Source: Actinomycetota bacterium
GTDB taxonomy: Bacteria; Actinomycetota; Actinomycetes; Nanopelagicales; Nanopelagicaceae
NCBI GenBank assembly: GCA_947480465.1
Contig: CANKCT010000067.1
Coordinates: 1 to 5,450 of the forward strand
Reading direction: 5' to 3'
DNA: 5,450 bases
Shown: positions 1-5,450 of the stretch, one piece after another
Numbering within the stretch: position 1 is the first letter of the stretch
Layout: each line of letters begins with the position of its first letter
Position numbers and translations under genes: made by a program
Notes under the pieces: generated by a model
Told to the model about the DNA's origin: nothing
The model's database searches: none
The model's input: the letters and a program-made list of their open reading frames with translations, nothing else

Positions 1-1717
1 CCAACAGGTTCTGCAAGTTCCTGAAGCCGAAATCTGGCATCCAAGGGGGCGTGGAAATCAACCTCTCTATAACATCGAGTTCAATCTCTTAGATTCTGCC
101 GGTCAAGTATTAGAAACTCATACCAGGCGTGTTGGGTTCAGAAAAGTTGAACTAGATACCTCCATTGTTCGTGATAATAAAAATCTATTTGCAATAAAAG
201 TTAATGGCGAGCGTTTATGGATTCGTGGGGCAAACTGGATTCCTGATGATCCATTCCCAACGCGAGTTTCAAAAGAGCGATATCAGCAACGTATCAATGA
301 CATGCTTGAAGTAAATATCAACGGCATCCGTGTATGGGGTGGAGGTATTTACGAATCAGAGCATTTCTACAACTTGTGCGATGAAGAAGGAATCGTTGTT
401 TGGCAAGACTTTTTATTTGCTTGTGCGGCATATCCTGAAACCGCCGAAATGTTTGAAGAAGTAGCGGCAGAAGTTGATGAAAATGTCCGCCGACTTTCTT
501 CGCACCCAAGTTTGGTTATCTGGTGCGGTGGTAATGAGTGTCTTGAAGGATTCCAATACTGGGGCTGGCAACCAGATCTTGCCGGAAGACCATGGGGTGA
601 AACTTTCTACCGCCAGACTATTCCAAACACTTTGCATACAATCGATAATTCCCGTCCGTACATTCCCGGCTCGCCATTTTCAAGCCACAGTGATGATGTG
701 CGCAGTTTTGATTCAGGTACAAACCATATTTGGGATGTCTGGAACGAAACTGGTTATGAAAGGTACGAGCAGTACAGTCCATCTTTTGCCGCCGAGTTCG
801 GATTTAACGGCCCTGGCTCATGGTCAATGCTTACTCGTGCCATTGGTAGCACCGAGCTAGATTCAACGACGCCAGAGGTGGCTTATTACCAACGCGCCTT
901 TGATGGCATGACCAAGATTGCTGCTGGCCTTTCGCGCGAATTTGCCGTACCGCCAACTGCTGGGCACGCCTGGTATTTCGCGGCAGCTCTGGACCAAGCG
1001 CGTGCTGTAGAGATTGGTTTAAAGCACTTTAGAAGCCTCTATGAGACGTGTTCAGGCTCAATTTTATGGCAATTCAATGACATGTGGCCATCAATTAGCT
1101 GGGCAGTTCTTGACCACACAGGTTTTAGAAAACTTGCTTGGCATGCCATGAAAGCGGCTTACCGTCCACGCACCATCATTGTCGGTCGAGTTGATCAAGG
1201 TGCTCAGATTACTTTGCTCAATGACCACCCAGAGCCATGGACGCCGCGCGTTGAAGTGTTCTTAATCAATCACCTGGGCGAAACTATCAAGACACACTTA
1301 TTGGAAGTTGAGTTAGGCCGTTACGGCGTATTCCGTACACCTGCGACTGAGATTTTTCCTGAGATAGCTGATGGCAATTTTGAAGGATTTATTCTTGCTA
1401 AAACTCCAGACGTTCGTGTATCTCGTCGGACCACGCTAAAACCTGCCGCACAAGCACCAGGTCACTTACTTGAGCACTCAGTGCAAGCAGTAGATGGAAA
1501 GTTAGTGGTAGAAGTCAGCGCAAAAACTTATATCCATGAGTTATCAATTTTGCCAGAAATATTGGCTCTCGGCACACAAGTCGATGCGCAAAATGTTTCG
1601 CTTCTTCCTGGTGAAAAACATGTCTTTACAATCTCTGGTTCCGCTGATGATTTGAAAATAATCTCAACCTCAATTGAAACAATCTTGTGGTCACATAACA
1701 GAGTAGTAACTGGCTAA
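1..1717 (+). CDS. Beta-mannosidase, glycoside hydrolase family 2, 5'-truncated by the window edge
   Basis: This is a GH2 exo-beta-mannosidase, expected to release terminal beta-mannosyl residues from manno-oligosaccharides or glycans. The frame is open from base 2, so the ATG at 302 is internal; about 571 residues are visible and roughly 250 N-terminal ones (the sugar-binding beta-sandwich) should lie upstream. In fragment numbering, residues 1-55 are the end of the Ig-like GH2 domain (IWHPRGRGNQPLY, then RRVGFRKVEL). The catalytic TIM barrel starts near residue 65 (RGANWIPDDPFPTRV, 75-89) and continues with VWGGGIYE and the family signature VWQDFLFACAAYPE. The general acid/base is Glu179 in WCGGNE (bases 536-538). 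The nucleophile is Glu265 in AAEFGF (bases 794-796). WQFNDMWPSISW (356-367) closes the barrel, and a C-terminal beta-sandwich follows to the TAA at 1715-1717. Both catalytic acids are intact. Location cannot be judged because the N-terminus is missing. The stop overlaps the next start, which indicates an operon. The beta-mannosidase call is firm at subfamily level; the natural substrate is unknown. Confidence 0.93.
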   Translation, partial: QQVLQVPEAEIWHPRGRGNQPLYNIEFNLLDSAGQVLETHTRRVGFRKVELDTSIVRDNKNLFAIKVNGERLWIRGANWIPDDPFPTRVSKERYQQRINDMLEVNINGIRVWGGGIYESEHFYNLCDEEGIVVWQDFLFACAAYPETAEMFEEVAAEVDENVRRLSSHPSLVIWCGGNECLEGFQYWGWQPDLAGRPWGETFYRQTIPNTLHTIDNSRPYIPGSPFSSHSDDVRSFDSGTNHIWDVWNETGYERYEQYSPSFAAEFGFNGPGSWSMLTRAIGSTELDSTTPEVAYYQRAFDGMTKIAAGLSREFAVPPTAGHAWYFAAALDQARAVEIGLKHFRSLYETCSGSILWQFNDMWPSISWAVLDHTGFRKLAWHAMKAAYRPRTIIVGRVDQGAQITLLNDHPEPWTPRVEVFLINHLGETIKTHLLEVELGRYGVFRTPATEIFPEIADGNFEGFILAKTPDVRVSRRTTLKPAAQAPGHLLEHSVQAVDGKLVVEVSAKTYIHELSILPEILALGTQVDAQNVSLLPGEKHVFTISGSADDLKIISTSIETILWSHNRVVTG

Positions 1718-1719
1718 TG
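1715..1719 (+). promoter_or_regulatory. TAATG stop/start overlap coupling the two glycosidase genes
   Basis: The TAA stop of the beta-mannosidase (1715-1717) shares its last A with the ATG of the GH28 gene (1717-1719). There is no convincing Shine-Dalgarno at the right distance; the nearest purine run, GAG at 1701-1703, is 13 nt from the ATG. Termination-reinitiation coupling is therefore the likely way the second gene is translated. The overlap is seen directly; coupling is inferred. Confidence 0.7.
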
Positions 1720-3093
1720 GATGTTTTAATTAGTTCTGTAGGTGCAAAAAATGATGGAGTTTTTAATAACGCCGACATAATCAATGAGGCCATTAATTCC
1801 GTGCATCAAGCAGGTGGTGGCCAGGTGGTAATTCCTAGTGGGGGTATATATCTCTCCGGAAGTATCGCCTTAAAAGAAAATGTTGATCTGCATCTACAAA
1901 ATGGAGCAACTCTGCGCGCGAGTAGCGACTACGACGATTACACCGCCAATCACAACATCAAAAATCTAACTGGCGGCGAAGTCGATGAGTTCGTACTCCC
2001 CCAACGCGCTTTTATTAGTGCTTTTAAGGCTCATAACGCCCGGATAACTGGCCATGGAACCATTGATGGCAACGCCGATGGGTTCATCGCCGAGCGCGGT
2101 CGCTACATCCACAAAATGCGCGGCCCCGTGGGTGGTAGAGATCAATACCTGGAAAGACCATTCACTATCTTCATGATCGAGTGCAACAACCTGACAATTC
2201 GAGATGTCTGCATCAAAGATCCAGCATTCTGGGCGCTGCGCACCACTGGATGTAATCGACTGTTAATTGATGGAATTCGCATTCTGACAGACCTAATGGT
2301 TCCCAATGCCGATGGTGTCGATATTGATCGTTGTCAGAATGTTCGCATCGTTAACTGCGAGTTCATTACAGCTGATGACTGCATCTCTTTGAAATCTTGC
2401 TCACAAACATCGCAGTATGGAGACGTCGCCGACATCGTAATCTCTAACTGCATCATGACATCAACGTCTGGTGCAATCACACTAGGTACTGAATCGGTTG
2501 GAGATATCAAAAACGTTCTGGTCAACAACTGCATCGTCAAAGATTCGCACCGCGGTTTTGCAGTGCGTGCCCGTGAAGGTGGAACGATTTCAAATGTTCG
2601 CTTCTCAAACTCTCTTGTGCACACCAGAACTTTTAGCGATATGTGGTGGGGACATGGCGAAGCACTCCACGTAACCGCGTTTTCTTGGGATGATCCAGCT
2701 AAAGGAACCGATGGCAATATTGAACGGACTTATGAAGGTTTTGTTCGAGACATCGTTTTTGAAAACATTACATGCACAACCGAAGCTGGTATTTTGAATT
2801 ATGCGGCACGTCCTGAACTGATTTCAAACGTTACGTATCGAAACGTAGAAGTCCACATGCAAAAAGAGTCCAAATGGGAATCTCGCATTGATTTACGTCC
2901 AAATGGCATCGAATCAGTCTTGCACCGCAAACACAACGCTTTTGAAATTGTGAATACCGATGCGGTTGCACTCGATAACTGTTCAGTTATTTGGGATAAA
3001 ACGACTAGGGATCAATATGGTCTTGCCGTATACGAGTCCGGCTCAAAAGATGTAAAAATAACTAACTTCGCTGAGACAACCCGCGGACAGTAG
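1717..3093 (+). CDS. GH28-family (polygalacturonase-like) glycosidase, probably cytoplasmic
   Basis: This 458-residue protein has the right-handed parallel beta-helix of glycoside hydrolase family 28, whose members hydrolyse polygalacturonan, rhamnogalacturonan and related linkages. The N-terminus matches the family opening: SVGAKNDG (7-14), AGGGQVVIPSGGIYLSGSI (32-50), then DLHLQNGATL (57-66). Catalytic motif I is NADGVD (197-202) and motif II is ADD (219-221), giving the expected acidic residues Asp199, Asp220 and Asp221. Beta-helix rungs recur as NVRIVNC, DIVISNC, NVLVNNC, NVRFSNS, DIVFENI and NVTYRNV between residues 208 and 377. WWGHGEALHVT (310-320) and RIDLRPN (390-396) also fit family positions. 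The canonical GHG and RIK motifs are altered: the region reads SGAITLGTE (251-259) and RGFAVRAR (279-286), so substrate preference may differ from plain polygalacturonan. No signal peptide is visible, so it probably acts on imported oligosaccharides. The start at 1717 is chosen because the family homology begins within the first ten residues. The fold and family are clear; the exact substrate is not. Confidence 0.88.
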   Translation: MDVLISSVGAKNDGVFNNADIINEAINSVHQAGGGQVVIPSGGIYLSGSIALKENVDLHLQNGATLRASSDYDDYTANHNIKNLTGGEVDEFVLPQRAFISAFKAHNARITGHGTIDGNADGFIAERGRYIHKMRGPVGGRDQYLERPFTIFMIECNNLTIRDVCIKDPAFWALRTTGCNRLLIDGIRILTDLMVPNADGVDIDRCQNVRIVNCEFITADDCISLKSCSQTSQYGDVADIVISNCIMTSTSGAITLGTESVGDIKNVLVNNCIVKDSHRGFAVRAREGGTISNVRFSNSLVHTRTFSDMWWGHGEALHVTAFSWDDPAKGTDGNIERTYEGFVRDIVFENITCTTEAGILNYAARPELISNVTYRNVEVHMQKESKWESRIDLRPNGIESVLHRKHNAFEIVNTDAVALDNCSVIWDKTTRDQYGLAVYESGSKDVKITNFAETTRGQ

Positions 3094-3094
3094 T

Positions 3095-4201
3095 TTGACC
3101 CAAACCCAACATCGCAAGGACATTCAAGGCCTTCGCGCCTTGGCGGTGTTGCTAGTTGTTGCTGGCCACTTTTTCCCAGGAGTCGTCCAAGGTGGGTTCA
3201 TCGGCGTAGACATCTTCTTCGTTGTCTCAGGGTTTGTCATAACACAGCAAATGCTTAAAAGTATTGAGCTCTCTCACCAGAGGTTCCTCCTAAATTTTTA
3301 TGCGCGACGCATACGAAGAATTCTGCCCAGCGCATTACTTGTCACCCTGGTGACGATTGTTGTTGCTAAATGGCTTCTCGGGCCGGTAGTTGCTAACTCC
3401 ACAACTTTAGATGGCGCTTGGGCAACTGTTTTCCTCAGCAATTTCCATTTTCAAAGTATCGCGCTCGATTACTTTTCCGCAGGCACTCAAGTTTCTCCAC
3501 TGCAGCATTACTGGTCATTATCGATTGAAGAGCAGTTCTATTTAGTTTGGCCCGGGATTTTTCTTTTACTACAAGTCAAGTCAATCTCGATCAAGGCAAG
3601 AAAAGTAGAATTAACAGTAATTATCGCCGTATCGCTATTCGCTGCCTTGTATCAGAGCACCGTCACCGAATCTGCCATATTCTTTTCTACCTTGACTCGG
3701 GTGTGGGAGCTAGCAACAGGAGCGCTCTTAGCTATTCTCGCAATATCGATTCGCGTTCCGCGTATTTTGCTAAATATTTGTATTGGTGCTTTGGTTGTAT
3801 CGGCATTCGTAATTCCTCAGTCGATGCAGTGGCCAAGGTTAACCACCGTTCCCATTGTTGCCTTAACAAGTCTGATATTGATGAGAAATCCACGATTGGA
3901 CAGTTCTCAGCCTTTAGAGAATCGCGCAGCGACCTATATTGGCGATCTCTCCTACATTATTTATCTCTGGCATTGGCCTGTGCTGACAATTGCTAAAGGC
4001 TACTTTGGCAAATTTGAAGCCCCTCAAATTCTCGTGTGTCTTACCGTGACCATGTTTCTCTCAGTGCTTACGCATCACCTATTTGAAAACCCAATCAGGT
4101 ATTCAAAAAAGCTTATTTCATCGGCCATGTTTACTGTGTCTCTCGGAATTAGTTCAGTTGTCACCGTCGGGTTCGTTCTGTTCACTACCTACCAAGGATA
4201 A
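3095..4201 (+). CDS. Acyltransferase-3 family membrane O-acyltransferase (OafA/YrhL type), lacking a fused SGNH domain
   Basis: This 368-residue integral membrane protein belongs to the acyltransferase-3 family, which moves acyl (often acetyl) groups across the membrane onto surface glycans such as LPS, peptidoglycan or exopolysaccharide. The hallmark opening RKDIQGLRA (7-15) leads into TM1 with the R-X10-H motif (Arg14, His25). GGFIGVDIFFVVSGFVIT (33-50), FYARRIRRILP (68-78), LQHYWSLSIEEQFYLVWP (136-153), WELATGAL (204-211), YIGDLSYIIYLWHWP (281-295) and FENPIR (330-335) are all in family order. I count about eleven hydrophobic segments, the last at about 340-363, followed by a short tail. 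OafA-type proteins often continue here into a periplasmic SGNH domain; this one stops, and a separate SGNH gene follows 13 nt later. The start is TTG, one base after the previous stop; a later start would remove the RKDIQGLRA motif. Only a weak GGA (3085-3087) precedes it, so translation is probably coupled to the GH28 gene. The acceptor glycan is unknown. Confidence 0.93.
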   Translation: MTQTQHRKDIQGLRALAVLLVVAGHFFPGVVQGGFIGVDIFFVVSGFVITQQMLKSIELSHQRFLLNFYARRIRRILPSALLVTLVTIVVAKWLLGPVVANSTTLDGAWATVFLSNFHFQSIALDYFSAGTQVSPLQHYWSLSIEEQFYLVWPGIFLLLQVKSISIKARKVELTVIIAVSLFAALYQSTVTESAIFFSTLTRVWELATGALLAILAISIRVPRILLNICIGALVVSAFVIPQSMQWPRLTTVPIVALTSLILMRNPRLDSSQPLENRAATYIGDLSYIIYLWHWPVLTIAKGYFGKFEAPQILVCLTVTMFLSVLTHHLFENPIRYSKKLISSAMFTVSLGISSVVTVGFVLFTTYQG

Positions 4202-4202
4202 G

Positions 4203-4209
4203 AAAAGAG
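4203..4209 (+). promoter_or_regulatory. Ribosome binding site setting the SGNH gene start
   Basis: The purine-rich AAAAGAG lies five bases before the ATG at 4215, a good Shine-Dalgarno position. The same frame is open further upstream to an ATG at 4083, but that stretch lies inside the acyltransferase gene. The ribosome site and the signal peptide that begins exactly at 4215 both favour the later start. Confidence 0.65.
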
Positions 4210-4214
4210 TTCGT

Positions 4215-5237
4215 ATGAAGCGCTCCGCCATCGCATTAACCTCTGTGTTGCTCATTGCCTTAGCACCTCAGGCACATGCAGCCACTAAGGCAGGTTCAGC
4301 TTGCCCAACAATTAATAAGACGGTGAGCGAAAAGGGTGCAACGTATATCTGTTTAAAATCTGGTGCCAAAAAAACGTGGCAACCACTTACTGCCGCATTA
4401 AAGATCAAGCTCGAAGTCGAGAAAGCAGTAAGCCTTAACGTAGTTCCAAAAGCTGTTATTAAAACAATTCTGCAAGCCCGTAAAGATAAAAGCCCTTGGT
4501 TAGACCAAGAGTGTTCCGTGGATTTTGCTGCTACAGATACTCCCGTTTGTGAAGCCGGTGATTTGACCTCTAAAAAACTTATCGTGCTTTATGGAGATTC
4601 GCATGCATCGATGTGGATGAGTGCAATGGATAAATTAGCTAAGAAACATGGGTACAAAGTTCGCTTGTTTGCCAAACTAGCATGTCCACTTGTTGAGGTT
4701 CCAATTTGGAGCTACCAATTAAACAAACCTTTTAATGAATGTACTGAATGGCAACAAAAAGTTTATCCAATTATTTCATCACTAACCCCAGATATTTTGA
4801 TTGTTACTGATCAATGGAAGCCAGCAGTGGTGGATGGAAAGAAATCAGACTTTGATACGCCATTTATGTGGGATCGAGAATTTCCAATTGCAATGTCACG
4901 AATTGCCAAATTAGCACCGAAGGTATTTGTAGTTGGTAACAATCCGAGTTTGAGTCAGGACCCAGTAGATTGTGCCAGCAAGCCAAATGTCTCATTGGCC
5001 CTTTGCTCATCAGGCCGCACGCAAGCAGATAACGCCCGATACAACACCATTGAAGCGAAGGCAGCTAAGGCCGTGGGTGCTACATATATAGATACTGTCG
5101 CGTGGGCCTGTACGGACTCACTCTGTCCGATTGTCATCAATTCTCAGTTGGCATATTTTGACCAATGGCATTTCTCTGAAAGCTATGTGAAGTTTTTAAC
5201 TCCTGCACTTGAAGAGAAGTTAAAACTTACAAAATAA
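4215..5237 (+). CDS. Secreted SGNH-hydrolase-like protein, partner of the acyltransferase-3
   Basis: This 340-residue exported protein has an SGNH (GDSL-like) hydrolase fold of the kind usually fused to the C-terminus of OafA-type acyltransferases. Residues 1-22 form a classical signal peptide (MKRS, a hydrophobic core, then AHA before Ala23). Residues 27-57 form a small cysteine-bearing module (GSAC at 27-30, GATYIC at 41-46, W55). The SGNH domain starts near residue 120: block I is YGDSHA (126-131) with nucleophile Ser129, block III is GNNP (241-244), and block V is DQWH (316-319), giving the Asp316/His319 pair. Cysteines at 100, 112, 157, 176, 253, 264, 299 and 304 suggest disulfides and an extracytoplasmic location; the pattern GNNP...DPVDC...C...W-x-C-x(4)-CP is familiar from actinobacterial SGNH domains. 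It lies 13 nt after the acyltransferase, so the two probably work together, with this protein handing the acyl group to the acceptor or removing it. An independent acetylesterase role cannot be excluded. The catalytic residues appear intact. Confidence 0.85.
   Translation: MKRSAIALTSVLLIALAPQAHAATKAGSACPTINKTVSEKGATYICLKSGAKKTWQPLTAALKIKLEVEKAVSLNVVPKAVIKTILQARKDKSPWLDQECSVDFAATDTPVCEAGDLTSKKLIVLYGDSHASMWMSAMDKLAKKHGYKVRLFAKLACPLVEVPIWSYQLNKPFNECTEWQQKVYPIISSLTPDILIVTDQWKPAVVDGKKSDFDTPFMWDREFPIAMSRIAKLAPKVFVVGNNPSLSQDPVDCASKPNVSLALCSSGRTQADNARYNTIEAKAAKAVGATYIDTVAWACTDSLCPIVINSQLAYFDQWHFSESYVKFLTPALEEKLKLTK
5227..5237. other. Tail-to-tail overlap of the SGNH and P450 genes
   Basis: The minus-strand P450 stop (TTA at 5227-5229 on the plus strand) lies inside the last codons of the SGNH gene, which ends with TAA at 5235-5237. 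Eleven base pairs are therefore coding on both strands. There is no room for an intergenic terminator, and I see no hairpin with a U-tract in the flanking bases of either gene. Confidence 0.85.
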
Positions 5238-5450
5238 CTTCGAGCGAGTGAAATCTATCTGGCACCACTGATTTATTGACAGTCGTAAAGGTGATCTCTG
5301 AATCCTTGGATATCTCCCAGTCCTTGATTCGCGCCAAGAAAAACTTCATCAGCGATAGCGTTTCCAGCTCTGCCACATGGTTGCCAATACATGTGTGCGG
5401 GCCAAAACCAAAGCTCAAATGTGGATTGCGCGCACGGTGAATATCAATAA
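5227..5450 (-). CDS. Cytochrome P450, C-terminal fragment (5' end beyond the window)
   Basis: This is the last 73 or so residues of a bacterial cytochrome P450, a haem monooxygenase that inserts oxygen into an organic substrate using electrons from a redox partner. The frame is open through the right edge of the window, so the TTG at 5418 is an internal Leu codon rather than a start. The fragment shows the haem-binding loop RNPHLSFGFGPHTCIG, with the haem-ligand cysteine encoded at 5389-5391 and the F-G-x-G-x-H-x-C-x-G signature complete. The following helix (NHVAELETLSLMKFFLARI) matches the L helix with its conserved Glu, and the sequence ends in the short C-terminal strand region (PDRFHSLEVIL) typical of soluble bacterial P450s. 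The substrate-recognition regions are outside the window, so substrate and CYP family cannot be named. It is transcribed toward the glycan genes and shows no sign of sharing their function. Confidence 0.9.
   Translation of the reverse strand, partial: IDIHRARNPHLSFGFGPHTCIGNHVAELETLSLMKFFLARIKDWEISKDSEITFTTVNKSVVPDRFHSLEVIL

Noticed and set aside
302..304. ATG at 302 as the real start of the beta-mannosidase
   Set aside because: The same frame stays open to base 2 and encodes conserved GH2 sequence (WHPRGRGNQPLY and RGANWIPDDPF), so this Met is internal.
2334..2717. 127-residue minus-strand open frame opposite the GH28 gene
   Set aside because: It is a shadow of a well-supported gene, with no motif and no ribosome site context that I could support.
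3125..3142. Perfect 6-bp hairpin (CAAGGC / GCCTTG, 6-nt loop) near the start of the acyltransferase gene
   Set aside because: It encodes the conserved QGLRAL motif and has no U-tract after it, so it is probably a chance result of codon choice; not a terminator.
3341..3354. Palindrome GTCACC-CT-GGTGAC that resembles an operator
   Set aside because: It lies well inside the acyltransferase coding region, encodes VTLVT in a membrane helix, and has no promoter context.
3547..3996. 149-residue plus-strand open frame inside the acyltransferase gene
   Set aside because: It is a shadow frame of a gene with full family motifs; the translation shows no recognisable domain.
4083..4214. A 44-residue N-terminal extension of the SGNH protein starting at ATG 4083
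   Set aside because: It lies wholly inside the acyltransferase gene, has no family similarity and would bury the signal peptide; the ATG at 4215 has a well-placed ribosome site.
5227..5418. A small 63-residue minus-strand protein starting at TTG 5418
   Set aside because: The frame continues upstream to the window edge with conserved P450 residues (HRARNPH), so it is the end of a longer gene and not a short one.

Overview
The window is almost entirely coding. It holds four closely packed plus-strand genes (a truncated GH2 beta-mannosidase, a GH28-like glycosidase, an integral-membrane acyltransferase-3 and a secreted SGNH hydrolase) and, converging on them, the 3' end of a minus-strand cytochrome P450. 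I saw no RNA gene, mobile element, CRISPR array or long intergenic region. The only non-coding bases between the plus-strand genes are 1 nt at 3094 and 13 nt at 4202-4214.

Organism: the sequence shows moderate to low GC, very compact spacing, and an SGNH protein with the cysteine layout of actinobacterial OafA-type SGNH domains. That protein also carries a short N-terminal module (G-x-x-C ... G-x-x-Y-x-C ... G-x-x-x-x-W) that I associate with exported proteins of small-genome aquatic Actinobacteria (Nanopelagicales, the 'acI' group, such as Planktophila). This placement is an inference from sequence style, not from a search.

Layout: 1-1717 is the C-terminal ~571 residues of a GH2 beta-mannosidase, open through the left edge. 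It overlaps by one base (TAATG) with the GH28-like beta-helix glycosidase at 1717-3093. One base later a TTG codon starts the acyltransferase-3 (3095-4201), and 13 nt further on a signal-peptide SGNH protein begins (4215-5237). The P450 fragment (5227-5450, minus strand) ends inside the last codons of the SGNH gene, an 11-bp tail-to-tail overlap.

How they may work together: the two glycosidases look like a translationally coupled pair for breaking down a heteroglycan or oligosaccharide containing beta-mannosyl and probably uronic-acid-type or related linkages. The GH28 protein has no visible signal peptide, so it probably acts inside the cell on imported oligosaccharides. The acyltransferase-3 and SGNH proteins together match the two halves of a one-piece OafA-type O-acyltransferase, here encoded as two adjacent genes. 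They probably acylate a surface glycan; a role in de-acetylating the glycan eaten by the first two enzymes is a weaker alternative. The P450 is on the other strand and has no evident functional link.

Nothing here amounts to a clearly new biological system. The points most worth a second look are the split acyltransferase/SGNH pair, the non-canonical GH28 active-site motifs, and the joining of a degradation pair to an acylation pair in one apparent operon.
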